Source: Nocardioides salarius (GTDB taxonomy: Bacteria > Actinomycetota > Actinomycetes > Propionibacteriales > Nocardioidaceae). From it: a stretch of DNA of 64,000 nucleotides. How positions within the stretch are numbered: the first letter of the stretch is position 1; each line of letters begins with the position of its first letter. Made by a program: the position numbers and the translations under genes. Location: contig NZ_JAFBBZ010000001.1 of assembly GCF_016907435.1 (NCBI RefSeq), positions 2,666,001-2,730,000 of the forward strand. The letters run 5' to 3'. The notes beneath the pieces were generated by a model. That model ran no database searches and was not told the origin of the DNA. It was given only the letters and a program-made list of their open reading frames with translations. Below are positions 34,163 to 42,899 of the stretch, one piece after another.

Positions 34163-35374
34163 CTACTTGCCCATGTAGCCGTTCACGCACTTGTCGAACG
34201 GGTCGGTGCTGCTCAGGATGTTGTCGACGTAGCCGTCGAGCGTGCACTGCAGCACCGCCTGGGCGTAGCTGAGCACCTCGTCGACGACCGACACGCTGGT
34301 CGAGGGCAGCGCCGGCAGCGTGGGCGTCGGCGCGCCGGGGATGCCCAGGCCGCCGCCGGAGCCGCCGTTGCCTCCGCCGACCGGGCCCGCCGGTGCGGTG
34401 GGCTGCGGCTCGGGGGCCGGCTCGGGAGCCGGGGCCGGGGCCGGAGCCGCGGAGCCGGTGCCCTGCTGCGAGCCGCTCGGCTGGGGTGCCTTGGTCGGCT
34501 TGGGGGGCTTCGGCGGCGTGTACGTCGGGTCGGGGGCGAAGGTGGCCGCGGCCAGGGTGTTGGTGGGCACCGAGGTGTAGTCGCCGGACATGTAGGCGTC
34601 CATGATCGAGAGCACCAGGTCGACGTACTCGTCGGAGTTGTTGTAGCGGAAGACCGCCGTCTCCTGCCCCGCGGTCGTGGACAGGTCGTCGTCGCCCGAG
34701 CACAGGTAGACGGCCGTGCCGAGCGCGGCGTCGTCGACGTCCTGCGGGTCGCGCTGGCCGTCGCCGTCGGCGTCGACGCCCACGACCGACCAGGTCGAGG
34801 GGATGAACTGCATGGGGCCGATCGCCCGGTCGTAGGTGGTGTCCTTGTCGAACTGGCCGGCGTCGGTGTCGCGGATCAGCGCGGTGCCGCGCTTGCCGTT
34901 GAGGGCGATGCCGTAGATGCCGGGACGGGCCACGCCGTCGTCGTCGAGCACGTTGCCGCCGTAGCGGCCGTGGTCGGACTCGACCCGGCCGATCGCCGCG
35001 ATCAGCTGCCAGGTCACGTTGCAGGACTTGTCGGCCTCGTTGATGACCGTCTCGGCGCGCTGGTAGGCGGCCAGCGCCGCGGAGGGGATGTCGGAGTTGG
35101 AGGCGGTGGCCACGACGCGCTGGGCGTTCTTGCCGCGCAGGCCGGCGGCGACGACGTCGCCGGTGGACACGCTCGCGGGGGCCTCGATCGCCTCGGTCGG
35201 CACGCTGGTGCCGTCGGGCAGCGCGGAGACCTCGGTGGGGACCACGACCTCCTCGGAGGCGTTGATCGTCGCGGGGGAGGCCCCGACCAGGCTGGCGGTG
35301 ACCGCGGCCGAGAGCAGGCCCAGCGGCACCAGGGCCGTCGTCCTCTGCAACCGGCCTGTTCGCTGTGCGGGCAT
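34163..35374 (-). CDS. Secreted lytic transglycosylase domain protein
   Basis: 403 residues with a Sec signal peptide ([19 protein letters not shown]). The SLT-type lysozyme-like domain (about residues 95-240) has the catalytic Glu in [17 protein letters not shown] and the family motif [13 protein letters not shown] Pro-rich linker ([15 protein letters not shown], then Ala-Pro repeats) leads to a short C-terminal domain with CTLDGYVDN and [10 protein letters not shown], probably disulfide-linked. It cleaves peptidoglycan outside the membrane. It is divergent from hemL. A promoter resembling the one before rsbN precedes it. Confidence 0.92.
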   Translation of the reverse strand: MPAQRTGRLQRTTALVPLGLLSAAVTASLVGASPATINASEEVVVPTEVSALPDGTSVPTEAIEAPASVSTGDVVAAGLRGKNAQRVVATASNSDIPSAALAAYQRAETVINEADKSCNVTWQLIAAIGRVESDHGRYGGNVLDDDGVARPGIYGIALNGKRGTALIRDTDAGQFDKDTTYDRAIGPMQFIPSTWSVVGVDADGDGQRDPQDVDDAALGTAVYLCSGDDDLSTTAGQETAVFRYNNSDEYVDLVLSIMDAYMSGDYTSVPTNTLAAATFAPDPTYTPPKPPKPTKAPQPSGSQQGTGSAAPAPAPAPEPAPEPQPTAPAGPVGGGNGGSGGGLGIPGAPTPTLPALPSTSVSVVDEVLSYAQAVLQCTLDGYVDNILSSTDPFDKCVNGYMGK

Positions 35375-35408
35375 CGCGTCGTCTCCCCTTGTGGTCCTGC
35401 CGGCTGGT

Positions 35409-35460
35409 CTGCGCCGGCGCTGCTGGTAGGTCGTGCTCCCTCAAGCACCTGTGACCGACC
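35409..35460 (-). promoter_or_regulatory. Structured 5' leader of the transglycosylase gene
   Basis: On the minus strand TAGGTC pairs with GACCTA around an inner GTGCT-TGAGGG-AGCAC hairpin, and a CGCCGGCG palindrome follows. Actinobacterial cell-wall hydrolase genes often carry c-di-AMP (ydaO) riboswitches, but I could not match that consensus here, so only a folded leader is claimed. Confidence 0.35.
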
Positions 35461-35487
35461 TAACGATCCTCCCATACCGACGTTACG
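35460..35487 (-). promoter_or_regulatory. Candidate BldN-type promoter of the transglycosylase gene
   Basis: CGTAAC, 16-bp spacer, CGTTAG on the minus strand, resembling CGTAAC-N17-CGTTGA in front of the rsbN-like gene. A housekeeping reading (GTAACG, 17 bp, TTAGGT) overlaps it. The rest of the divergent gap (35490-35635) is GC-rich with a GGTGCC/GGCACC inverted repeat at 35545-35567 and no other signal I recognise. Confidence 0.4.
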
Positions 35488-35636
35488 GTCTCAGCCGTTC
35501 ACCGGAGCCCGGGCCGCGGACGGCGGGCCGCCCACACCCCTGACGGTGCCCCCCGGCCGGCGGCACCAAACCCGGCCACGTCCGGGGCCCGCGCCGTGGG
35601 CTGGACCACCCGGCCGCGCGGCGGGCCGACACCGGC

Positions 35637-35665
35637 GTGACGCGCTTGTCGGCGGTGGGGACAAT
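35637..35665 (+). promoter_or_regulatory. hemL promoter, leaderless
   Basis: GTGACG (-35), 17-bp spacer, GACAAT (-10) ending 6 bp before GTG 35672, so the mRNA should begin at the start codon. Confidence 0.6.
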
Positions 35666-35671
35666 GGCCGG

Positions 35672-37006
35672 GTGAGCGCAGCCCAGCAGCACGTGACGAC
35701 CGACGCCTCGGCGGAGATGTTCCGCCGGGCCCACCGCGTGACCCCGGGCGGGGTGAACTCGCCGGTGCGCGCGTTCAACGCCGTGGGCGGCACGCCACGC
35801 TTCATCCGCTCCGCGCAGGGCGCGTGGCTGCACGACGTCGACGGCAACTCCTACGTCGACCTGATCTGCTCGTGGGGCCCGATGCTGCTGGGCCACGCCC
35901 ACCCCGAGGTGCTCGAGGCGGTGCAGGCGGCGGTCGCGCGCGGCACGTCGTACGGCACCCCGACCGAGCCGGAGGTGCAGCTGGCCGAGGAGATCGTCGA
36001 GCGCACCTCGGTCGAGAAGGTCCGCTTCGTCTCCTCCGGCACCGAGGCGACGATGTCGGCGATCCGGCTGGCGCGCGGCTTCACCGGTCGCGACGTCGTG
36101 GTGAAGTTCGCCGGCTGCTACCACGGCCACGTCGACGCGCTGCTGGCCTCGGCCGGCTCGGGCCTGGCCACCTTCGCGGTGCCCGGCACCCCCGGCGTGC
36201 CGGCGTCGTCGACCGAGCTGACCCTGGTGCTGCCCTACAACGACCGGGCCGCGGTCGAGGCGGTCTTCGCCGAGCACGGCGACCGGATCGCCTGCCTGGT
36301 CACCGAGGCGGCCGCCGGCAACATGGGCGTGGTGCCGCCCGAGCCCGGCTTCAACGAGTTCCTGGCCGCGACCTGCGCCCGCCACGGCGCGCTGTTCGTC
36401 AGCGACGAGGTGATGACCGGCTTCCGCGTCTCGCGGCAGGGCCAGTGGGGCCTCGACGGCGCCGTCGAGGGCTGGCGCCCCGACCTGGTCACCTTCGGCA
36501 AGGTGATGGGCGGCGGCTTCCCCGCCGCGGCCTTCGGCGGCCGGGCCGACGTGATGGGCCACCTCTCGCCGGAGGGGCCCGTCTACCAGGCCGGCACGCT
36601 GTCGGGGAACCCCGTCGCCACCACCGCCGGCCTGGCCACCCTGCGCCTGGCCACCCCCGACGTCTACGACCACCTGACCCGGGCCGGCGAGACCATCAAG
36701 GCCGCGGCCGCCGACGCGCTCGGCGCCGCCGGGGTCGCGCACACGATCCAGTCGACCGGCACGATGTTCTCGGTCTTCTTCAGCGAGGGGCCCGTGCGCG
36801 ACTTCGACGACGCCTCGCGCACCGACACCGCGGCGTACGGCGCCTTCTTCCACGCGATGCTCGAGCGCGGGGTCTACCTGCCGCCGTCGGCGTACGAGGC
36901 GTGGTTCCTCTCCGCCGCCCACGACGACCGCGCGGTGCAGACCGTGCTCGACGCCCTGCCCGAGGCCGCCCGTGCGGCCGCCGCGACCGAGAGGCCCGTG
37001 CGATGA
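35672..37006 (+). CDS. hemL: Glutamate-1-semialdehyde 2,1-aminomutase
   Basis: 444 residues, PLP enzyme making 5-aminolevulinate from the HemA product. Motifs: [36 protein letters not shown], the PLP-lysine region [20 protein letters not shown] and [11 protein letters not shown]. The start GTG is set by the promoter 6 bp upstream; the frame is open well before it but that part is antisense to the transglycosylase. It heads a run with histidine phosphatase and cytochrome c maturation genes, the same order as Rv0524-Rv0529. Confidence 0.97.
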   Translation: MSAAQQHVTTDASAEMFRRAHRVTPGGVNSPVRAFNAVGGTPRFIRSAQGAWLHDVDGNSYVDLICSWGPMLLGHAHPEVLEAVQAAVARGTSYGTPTEPEVQLAEEIVERTSVEKVRFVSSGTEATMSAIRLARGFTGRDVVVKFAGCYHGHVDALLASAGSGLATFAVPGTPGVPASSTELTLVLPYNDRAAVEAVFAEHGDRIACLVTEAAAGNMGVVPPEPGFNEFLAATCARHGALFVSDEVMTGFRVSRQGQWGLDGAVEGWRPDLVTFGKVMGGGFPAAAFGGRADVMGHLSPEGPVYQAGTLSGNPVATTAGLATLRLATPDVYDHLTRAGETIKAAAADALGAAGVAHTIQSTGTMFSVFFSEGPVRDFDDASRTDTAAYGAFFHAMLERGVYLPPSAYEAWFLSAAHDDRAVQTVLDALPEAARAAAATERPVR

Positions 37007-37683
37007 CCGGCACCCCCGACACGATCGTCCACCTGCTGCGCCACGGCGAGGTGCACAACCCCGACGGCGTCCTCTACGGCCGCCGCGACGGCTTCCACCT
37101 CTCCGACCTCGGCCACCGGATGGCCGAGCGGATCGCCGAGCAGATCGGGCACCGCGACATCGTGCACCTGCGCTCCTCGCCGCTCGAGCGGGCCCAGGAG
37201 ACCGGCCGGCCGCTGGCGAGGGCCCTGGGCCTCGACATCGTCACCGACGAGCGCGTCATCGAGTCGACCAACGTCTTCGAGGGCGAGCAGTTCGGGCCGG
37301 GCCGCAACGCCCTGAAGAAGCCCTCGACGTGGCGGCACCTGTGGAACCCCTTCAAGCCGTCGTGGGGCGAGCCCTACAAGGAGGTCGTCGCGCGGATGAT
37401 GAGCGCGGTGCACGACGCGCGCCGCGAGGCGCAGGGCCACGAGGCCGTCGTGGTCTCCCACCAGCTGCCGATCTGGACGACCCGGCTCGCGGCCGAGGGA
37501 CGCTCCTTCCTGCACGACCCACGCAAGCGCCAGTGCACGCTGTGCTCGCTGACCTCCCTGCACTTCGTCGGCGAGCGCCTCGCGCAGGTCTCCTACTCCG
37601 AGCCCGCGGGCGACCTGATCCCGACCGGCGACCGCTCGGCGCCGTTCTCGGCGGGCGGCGCGGCGGAGGAGGACCGGCCTTGA
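37003..37683 (+). CDS. Histidine phosphatase family protein
   Basis: 226 residues of the phosphoglycerate-mutase-like superfamily. The phosphohistidine motif is [14 protein letters not shown], the second Arg and Glu are in [15 protein letters not shown], and the second His is in [11 protein letters not shown]. It corresponds in place to Rv0525. Its physiological substrate is unknown; its position between heme and cytochrome c genes suggests a supporting role. It overlaps hemL by 4 bp and the thioredoxin-like gene by 1 bp. Confidence 0.92.
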   Translation: MTGTPDTIVHLLRHGEVHNPDGVLYGRRDGFHLSDLGHRMAERIAEQIGHRDIVHLRSSPLERAQETGRPLARALGLDIVTDERVIESTNVFEGEQFGPGRNALKKPSTWRHLWNPFKPSWGEPYKEVVARMMSAVHDARREAQGHEAVVVSHQLPIWTTRLAAEGRSFLHDPRKRQCTLCSLTSLHFVGERLAQVSYSEPAGDLIPTGDRSAPFSAGGAAEEDRP

Positions 37684-38252
37684 TGCTGCGCCCGGCACTC
37701 GCGGCCGCGCTGCTGCTGCTCACCGGCTGCTCGTCGCTGGCCGGCACCAACGACGCGGGCTACGTGCCCGGCGACGGGCAGGTCGCGGAGTACGAGGTCG
37801 GCGACCGCGAGGGCCCGATCGAGCTCTCCGGAGAGACCGTCGACGGCGGCACCTACGACCTGGCCGACCAGCGCGGCAAGGTTGTGGTGGTCAACGTGTG
37901 GTGGAGCGGCTGCGGGCCGTGCATCAAGGAGATGCCGATGCTCACCGAGGCCGACGCCGAGACCGGCGACGACGTCGCCTTCGTCGGCATCAACATCCGC
38001 GACAACTCCGCCGCCGACGCCCAGGTCTTCGAGGACCGGCTCGGCGTCGACTACCCCTCGCTCTACGCCCCCGACGGCCAGGCGCTGCTGGCCTTCCCCG
38101 GCCGCACCTCCCCGAAGGCCACGCCCTCGACCCTGGTGCTCGACGCCGAGGGCAGGGTCGCCTCGGTGATCAGCGGCGAGATCCCCTCCAAGACCACGCT
38201 GCTCACGCTCGTCGAGTCGGCCCAGGAGTCGGTCCGGGGGTCCGCCTCGTGA
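37683..38252 (+). CDS. TlpA/ResA-like thioredoxin lipoprotein
   Basis: 189 residues. The signal sequence ends in lipobox LTGC (lipidated Cys16). The redoxin domain has active site WWSGCGPCIKEMP (Cys77, Cys80) and cis-Pro in PKATPSTLVLD. It keeps apocytochrome c CXXCH cysteines reduced on the outer face of the membrane, receiving electrons from CcdA encoded next. It overlaps CcdA by 4 bp. Rv0526 counterpart. Confidence 0.94.
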   Translation: MLRPALAAALLLLTGCSSLAGTNDAGYVPGDGQVAEYEVGDREGPIELSGETVDGGTYDLADQRGKVVVVNVWWSGCGPCIKEMPMLTEADAETGDDVAFVGINIRDNSAADAQVFEDRLGVDYPSLYAPDGQALLAFPGRTSPKATPSTLVLDAEGRVASVISGEIPSKTTLLTLVESAQESVRGSAS

Positions 38253-39004
38253 CCGACTGGCTGCAGCAGACCGCCTCCTCGGGCTCGCTGGCCCTGGCGG
38301 CGCCGGTGGCCGTGCTGGCCGGGCTGGTCTCGTTCTTCAGCCCGTGCGTGCTGCCGCTGCTGCCCGGCTACTTCTCCTACGCCACCGGGCTCTCGGGGGC
38401 CGACATCGCCGAGGGGCGCGGCAGCCGCGGCCGGATGGTGGCCGGCTCGGTCCTCTTCGTCGCCGGCTTCGGAGCCGTCTTCGTGACCCTGGGCGCCCTC
38501 GCCGGGTCGGTCAGCACCTGGATCCGCTTCAACCAGTCGACGCTCAGCTTCTGGCTCGGCCTGTTCACCATCGTGCTGGGCCTGGCGTTCATCGGCCTGG
38601 TGCCGTGGCTGCAGCGCGACCTGCGGGTGCACCGGGTGCCGGCCGTCGGGCTGGGCGCCGCGCCCGTGCTCGGGTTCCTCTTCGGCCTGGGCTGGACCCC
38701 CTGCATCGGGCCGACGCTGGGGGTGATCCTCGGACTGGGCTACAGCGAGGGCACCGCCGGTCGCTCCGCGCTGCTGCTGGCCTTCTACACCCTGGGCCTC
38801 GGGGTGCCGTTCGTGCTGGCCGGGCTGCTGTGGCGCCGCGCGCTGGGCGCCTTCGCCTGGGTGCGCCGCCACCAGGTCTGGGTGACCCGCGCCGGCGGGC
38901 TGATGATGGTCGCCGTCGGCGTGCTGCTGGTCACCGGCTGGTGGGACTACGCGGTCACCTGGCTGCAGGGCGAGCTGGTCTCCGACTTCGAGGTGGCGAT
39001 ATGA
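38249..39004 (+). CDS. ccdA: Cytochrome c biogenesis protein CcdA
   Basis: 251 residues, six helices. The two redox cysteines lie in VSFFSPCVLPLLPGYFSY and GWTPCIGPTLG. It carries reducing equivalents from cytoplasmic thioredoxin across the membrane to the TlpA-type lipoprotein. GTG 38249 overlaps the preceding stop; its own stop overlaps resB (ATGA). Confidence 0.95.
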   Translation: MTDWLQQTASSGSLALAAPVAVLAGLVSFFSPCVLPLLPGYFSYATGLSGADIAEGRGSRGRMVAGSVLFVAGFGAVFVTLGALAGSVSTWIRFNQSTLSFWLGLFTIVLGLAFIGLVPWLQRDLRVHRVPAVGLGAAPVLGFLFGLGWTPCIGPTLGVILGLGYSEGTAGRSALLLAFYTLGLGVPFVLAGLLWRRALGAFAWVRRHQVWVTRAGGLMMVAVGVLLVTGWWDYAVTWLQGELVSDFEVAI

Positions 39005-40617
39005 CCGGCACCGAGCTCGACGCGGCCACCGGGGCGGGCTCCGGTGGCGACCCCCGCCCCGACGGCCGCCGCGCCGGCGAGCTGACCCCGCGCGAGCTGG
39101 GCCGCTGGGCCTGGCGCCAACTGACCTCGATGCGCACCGCGCTCATCCTGCTGCTGCTGCTCGCCCTGGCCGCGGTGCCCGGCTCGGTGGTGCCCCAGCA
39201 GGGCGTCGACGCGCTCGCCGCGTCGCGCTGGCGCGAGGACCACCCCAGGCTCACCCCGGTCTACGAGTGGCTGGACCTCTTCGACGTCTACGGCTCGGTC
39301 TGGTTCGCGGCCATCTACGTGCTGCTGATGATCAGCCTCATCGGGTGCATCATCCCGCGCACCCTCGTCTACGCCCGCAACATCCGCGCGGTCCCGCCCA
39401 CCGCGCCGCGCAACCTGGCCCGCCTGCCCGACCACGCGTCGTACGAGAGCGAGGAGGGGGTCGAGGAGGTACTCGAGCAGGCCCGCGCCGAGCTGCGCCG
39501 CCGTCGCTACCGGCTGCGGCCGGCGGAGGCCGACGGGCCGGGCGCCGCGGCGGTCTCCGGCGAGCGCGGCTACCTGCGCGAGGTCGGCAACCTCGTCTTC
39601 CACCTCTCCATCATCGTGGTGCTGGTGGGCTTCGCGATGGGCAGCCTGCTGGGCTACAAGGGCGGCGTGATCGTGCTGGTCGGCAACGGCTTCTCCAACA
39701 ACCTGACCCAGTACGACGACTTCGTGCCCGGCTCGGCCTTCTCGGCCGCCGAGATGGAGCCGTTCTCCTTCGACGTCGAGGACTTCGAGGTCGAGTGGCT
39801 CACCGAGGGCCGCGCCCAGGGCCAGGCCCGCAACTTCGTGGCGCAGCTGCGCTACCGCGAGGAGCCCGGCGCCCCCGAGCAGGACTACGACCTGCGCGTG
39901 AACCACCCGCTCCAGATCGGCGACTCCGAGGTCTTCCTCGTCGGCCACGGCTACGCCCCGGTGATCACGGTGCGCGACGCGCGCGGCGAGGTCGTGGCCA
40001 GCGGGCCGCGGGTCTTCCTGCCGCAGGACCAGAGCTTCCTGTCCTTCGGGGTCGTCAAGGCCCCGGCGGCCGAGCCCGACGGGCTGGGCCTGGAGGGGCT
40101 CTTCTACCCGACCTTCGTCAACATCGGCGGCGACCCGGTCAACGTCATGGGCGACACCCTCAACCCGGCGATCTCGATGCTCGTCTACCGCGGCGACCTG
40201 GGCCTCGACAGCGGGCGCTCGCAGTCGGTCTACATCCTCGAGAAGGACGACGCCGAGCAGGTGACCCAGCCCGACGGCAGCCCGCTGCGCGTCGACCTGC
40301 AGCCGGGTGCGACCCAGGAGCTGCCCGACGGCCTGGGCAGCATCACCTTCGAGGGCGTGCAGCCGTGGGTGCGGGTGCAGGTCAGCCAGAGCCCCGGCAA
40401 GGTGGTGGCCCTCGTCGGGGTCGTGGCGGCCCTCGTCGGGCTGCTCGGCAGCCTTTTCATCCGGCCCCGCCGGGTCTGGGTGCGGGCGCGCCGCGAGGAC
40501 GGGCGCACCGTCGTCGAGCTGGCCGCCCTCGACCGCTCGGGTGGCGGGGACGTCGCGCTGGTGCTCGCCGATATCGTGGAGGCGTTGCGTCCCGCAGCGC
40601 AGAAGGAGCAGTCATGA
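39001..40617 (+). CDS. resB: Cytochrome c biogenesis protein ResB (CcsB/Ccs1 family)
   Basis: 538 residues. An N-terminal cytoplasmic stretch precedes helices TALILLLLLALAAVPGSVVPQ and VWFAAIYVLLMISLIGCIIPR. A third helix (LSIIVVLVGFAMGSLLG) follows, then a large extracytoplasmic domain and a last helix (ALVGVVAALVGLLGSLFI). With CcsB it forms the system II heme lyase that attaches heme to apocytochrome c. Stop and next start overlap (ATGA). Confidence 0.95.
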   Translation: MTGTELDAATGAGSGGDPRPDGRRAGELTPRELGRWAWRQLTSMRTALILLLLLALAAVPGSVVPQQGVDALAASRWREDHPRLTPVYEWLDLFDVYGSVWFAAIYVLLMISLIGCIIPRTLVYARNIRAVPPTAPRNLARLPDHASYESEEGVEEVLEQARAELRRRRYRLRPAEADGPGAAAVSGERGYLREVGNLVFHLSIIVVLVGFAMGSLLGYKGGVIVLVGNGFSNNLTQYDDFVPGSAFSAAEMEPFSFDVEDFEVEWLTEGRAQGQARNFVAQLRYREEPGAPEQDYDLRVNHPLQIGDSEVFLVGHGYAPVITVRDARGEVVASGPRVFLPQDQSFLSFGVVKAPAAEPDGLGLEGLFYPTFVNIGGDPVNVMGDTLNPAISMLVYRGDLGLDSGRSQSVYILEKDDAEQVTQPDGSPLRVDLQPGATQELPDGLGSITFEGVQPWVRVQVSQSPGKVVALVGVVAALVGLLGSLFIRPRRVWVRARREDGRTVVELAALDRSGGGDVALVLADIVEALRPAAQKEQS

Positions 40618-41624
40618 CCGACCCGTCCTGGGAGGCGTTGAGCCAGCAGGCCGTCGCCGCCGCCGGTGCCGTCTACTTCCTGGCGATGCTGTCGCACCTG
40701 GTGGAGTGGAGCCTGCTGCGCAAGGTCCCGGCCTCGGCCGAGGTCGCGCGCGTCTCGGCGGGCGCCGGGGGAGACCTCGCCCTCGACGAGGCCGGCCCCG
40801 ACGCCTCGGGCGCTGACGACACCCACGAGCGGCGGGTGCTGATGGCCGGCCGGCTCGGGCTGCTGCTGACCTGGCTGGGCGCCGGCGTGCACCTGGTCGC
40901 ACTGGCCTCGCGCGGCATGGCCGCGGACCCCAACCGGGTGCCCTGGGGCAACATGTACGAGTTCACGCTGTCGGGCACCTTCGTGGTCGCGGCGCTCTAC
41001 CTGGCCACCCGCCGCCGCTTCGCCCTCGGCTGGATGGCCCCGATCGTGGTCTCCACCGTGCTCGTGCTGCTGATGGTCGCCGAGATCTGGCTCTACGCCC
41101 CGGTCTCGCCGCTGACCGAGGCGCTGAACTCGCCCTGGCTGGTCATCCACGTCGTCTCCGCCGTGATCGCCACCGGCGCCTTCACGCTCGGTGGCATCAC
41201 CTCGGTGCTTTACCTGCTCAAGGAGCGGGCCACCGCCAAGCACCCCGAGCGCACCACCGGCTACCTGGCCCGGGTGCCGGCCCCGGCCGTCCTCGACCGG
41301 GTCTCCTACCGCATGCACGCCTTCGGCTTCCCGGTGTGGACCTTCGCGGTGCTCATCACCGGGCCCATCTGGGCGCACGAGGCGTGGGCGTCGTACTGGA
41401 ACTGGGACCCCAAGGAGGTCTGGGCCTTCATCACCTGGGTCGTGTACGCCGCCTACCTGCACGCCCGCTCCACGGCCGGCTTCAAGGGCCGCAACGCCGC
41501 GATCATCGCCCTCGTCGGCCTGGCGACCCTGTGGTTCAACTTCATCGGGATCAACTTCTTCTCCAGCAGCTCCCAGCACTCCTACGCCGACGCCTCCAGC
41601 GCCGTCGCCTCGCCCCTCGACTGA
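40614..41624 (+). CDS. ccsB: Cytochrome c biogenesis protein CcsB (heme lyase, CcsA family)
   Basis: 336 residues, eight helices. The tryptophan-rich heme-handling WWD segment is SYWNWDPKEVWAFITWVVYA; PWGNMYEFTLSG and the conserved His in SPWLVIHVVSAV and YRMHAFGFPVWT are further family marks. Last gene of the operon. A 22-bp tandem array starts 2 bp after its stop codon. Confidence 0.95.
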   Translation: MTDPSWEALSQQAVAAAGAVYFLAMLSHLVEWSLLRKVPASAEVARVSAGAGGDLALDEAGPDASGADDTHERRVLMAGRLGLLLTWLGAGVHLVALASRGMAADPNRVPWGNMYEFTLSGTFVVAALYLATRRRFALGWMAPIVVSTVLVLLMVAEIWLYAPVSPLTEALNSPWLVIHVVSAVIATGAFTLGGITSVLYLLKERATAKHPERTTGYLARVPAPAVLDRVSYRMHAFGFPVWTFAVLITGPIWAHEAWASYWNWDPKEVWAFITWVVYAAYLHARSTAGFKGRNAAIIALVGLATLWFNFIGINFFSSSSQHSYADASSAVASPLD

Positions 41625-41625
41625 C

Positions 41626-41691
41626 GAGCAGTCACTTTCGCACCACCGACCGGTCGCTCCCGCACCACCGAGCAGTCGCTCCTGCACCACC
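41626..41691 (+). repeat. 22-bp tandem repeat array A-left (3 units)
   Basis: Exactly three 22-bp units (41626-41647, 41648-41669, 41670-41691). Each opens GA(G/C)C(A/G)GTC and closes GCACCACC. The array begins one base after the ccsB stop. Inverted counterparts lie at 42297-42362; the stop-proximal units of the two arrays differ at only one base. Confidence 0.9.
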
Positions 41692-41702
41692 GGGGAAGCC
41701 CG

Positions 41703-42284
41703 TTGTCCGAGGAGCGGCTGCTCGTGCATTACGGGACGACCTGGTGGCGATGGTCCTCTCGGGATCGGTCGGGCGCGGCACGTCCACGTCCCGCTCCGAC
41801 GTGGACGTCTACGTCGTGCTCACCGACCAGGGCATGGCCGGGCGGCGCACCCGACACGCGGACGTGCTGGACGAGATCCCGGTGCCGGTCTCGGAGCTCG
41901 ACGACCTGCCGGTCTTCGGCACCGAGGGGTGGTACCACCGGTGGTCGTACGCCTGGGCGCCCGTGCTGCTCGACCGCAGCGGCGGGCGGGTGGCCGACGC
42001 CGTACGCCGGCAGACGGGCGTGGACGCCGACGAGGCCGAGTCGATCCTCATCGGCACGACCGGCTGGACGGGTGGCTGAACTACGCCTACCGCCCCCTCA
42101 AGAACGACCGGGACGCCTGCTCGAGCTGGTGGTCGGCACGCTCGACGGCGACCCCGCGGCGATCAGGGAGACCTTCGGGGAGGTCGTGGCCCGTTGCTCG
42201 GACGTCGACGCCGAGCGCGCCCGCCCGGTGCTGCGACCGGTCGTCGACGGCTGGGGCCGGGAGCTGGAGCTCTTCTCGGCCTGA
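41703..42284 (+). pseudogene. Nucleotidyltransferase (MNT-type) pseudogene, frameshifted
   Basis: Remains of a small-molecule nucleotidyltransferase: LSGSVGRGTSTSRSDVDVYV carries the GS-x10-DxD polymerase-beta signature. The reading frame changes at least twice by single-base losses: near 42056-42058 (after IGT; the next frame continues DRLDGWLNYAYRPLKNDRD) and near 42115-42117 (the next frame continues LLELVVGTLDGDPAAIRETF to the stop at 42284). The N-terminus (TTG 41703, SEERLLVH) is in a third frame. Not functional unless these are sequencing errors. It is enclosed by the inverted 22-bp arrays. Confidence 0.75.
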
Positions 42285-42296
42285 GGCGTACGCCGC

Positions 42297-42362
42297 CTCG
42301 GTGCAGAACTGAGCGGTGGCTGGTGCAGAACTGACCGGTGGGTGGTGCGAAGGTGACTGCTC
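42297..42362 (-). repeat. 22-bp tandem repeat array A-right (3 units, inverted)
   Basis: Three 22-bp units on the opposite strand to array A-left (42341-42362, 42319-42340, 42297-42318). The unit nearest the minus-strand gene stop (42341-42362) reads GAGCAGTCACC and ends GCACCACC; the others are more diverged (CACCGGTCAG, CACCGCTCAG). It ends 5 bp from the stop codon of the 74-aa gene. Confidence 0.88.
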
Positions 42363-42367
42363 GGCCG

Positions 42368-42592
42368 TCAGGCGGGGGTGTCGGGATCCTCGGGGTGGCG
42401 GCGCTTGCGCTCGAGGTCGCGCAGGAAGGCCTCGTCGTCGTCGGGGGCGACCATCCGCGGCTTCGGCTTGGGGCCGGGCAGGGGTCGGCGCGGTGCGGGT
42501 GAGCCGCCGCCGGGCAGGCGGCGCTGCATCAGCCGGACGGCGAGGTAGGTGACGACGCCGACGACGGCCACCACCAGCAGGAACTTCAGCAC
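42368..42592 (-). CDS. Small single-pass membrane protein, unknown function (74 aa)
   Basis: An N-terminal helix (KFLLVVAVVGVVTYLAVRLMQ) is followed by a Pro-rich linker (PAPRRPLPGPKPKPR) and an acidic/basic cytoplasmic tail (DDDEAFLRDLERKRRHPED). GTG 42592 has TACATT 6 bp upstream. It is divergent from the DUF4229 gene with which it shares a 44-bp promoter region. I do not recognise a named family. Confidence 0.72.
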   Translation of the reverse strand: MLKFLLVVAVVGVVTYLAVRLMQRRLPGGGSPAPRRPLPGPKPKPRMVAPDDDEAFLRDLERKRRHPEDPDTPA

Positions 42593-42598
42593 CCCTCC

Positions 42599-42604
42599 AA
42601 TGTA
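42599..42604 (-). promoter_or_regulatory. -10 element TACATT, leaderless small membrane protein transcript
   Basis: TANNNT hexamer on the minus strand ending 6 bp before GTG 42592. Confidence 0.5.
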
Positions 42605-42624
42605 GGCGCTGCCCGGTGACGACC

Positions 42625-42630
42625 TACCCT
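42625..42630 (+). promoter_or_regulatory. -10 element TACCCT, leaderless DUF4229 transcript
   Basis: TANNNT hexamer ending 6 bp before GTG 42637. It settles that start over an earlier GTG at 42616, which lies upstream of the hexamer. Confidence 0.5.
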
Positions 42631-42636
42631 GGAGGG

Positions 42637-42897
42637 GTGAAGGAGTTCGCTGTCTACACCGGTCTGCGCATCGTGCTGTTCCTCGCCTCGCTCGGGGTCG
42701 TGAGCGGGATCTGGCTGCTCGTCGCCGGGGAGGCCAACCTGCTGGGCGTGTTCGTGATCGCGTTCGTGCTGAGCGGGATCGGGTCCTTCTACCTGCTCAA
42801 CGGCCCCCGCGAGGCGTTGGCGCAGCGCGTCGACGCCCGGGCCCGGCAGGCGGGGCAGCGGTTCGAGGAGCGCAAGGCGCGCGAGGACGTCGACTGA
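42637..42897 (+). CDS. DUF4229 family small membrane protein
   Basis: 86 residues: two hydrophobic helices (GLRIVLFLASLGVVSGIWLL and LLGVFVIAFVLSGIGSFYLL) and a basic cytoplasmic tail (DARARQAGQRFEERKARED). This fits the actinobacterial DUF4229 family found beside menA. Function unknown. Convergent with the 44-aa gene, 2 bp apart. Confidence 0.82.
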   Translation: MKEFAVYTGLRIVLFLASLGVVSGIWLLVAGEANLLGVFVIAFVLSGIGSFYLLNGPREALAQRVDARARQAGQRFEERKAREDVD

Positions 42898-42899
42898 CG

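Noticed and set aside
41626..42362. CRISPR array
   Set aside because: Units are directly adjacent with no spacers, only three per array, and no cas genes are present.
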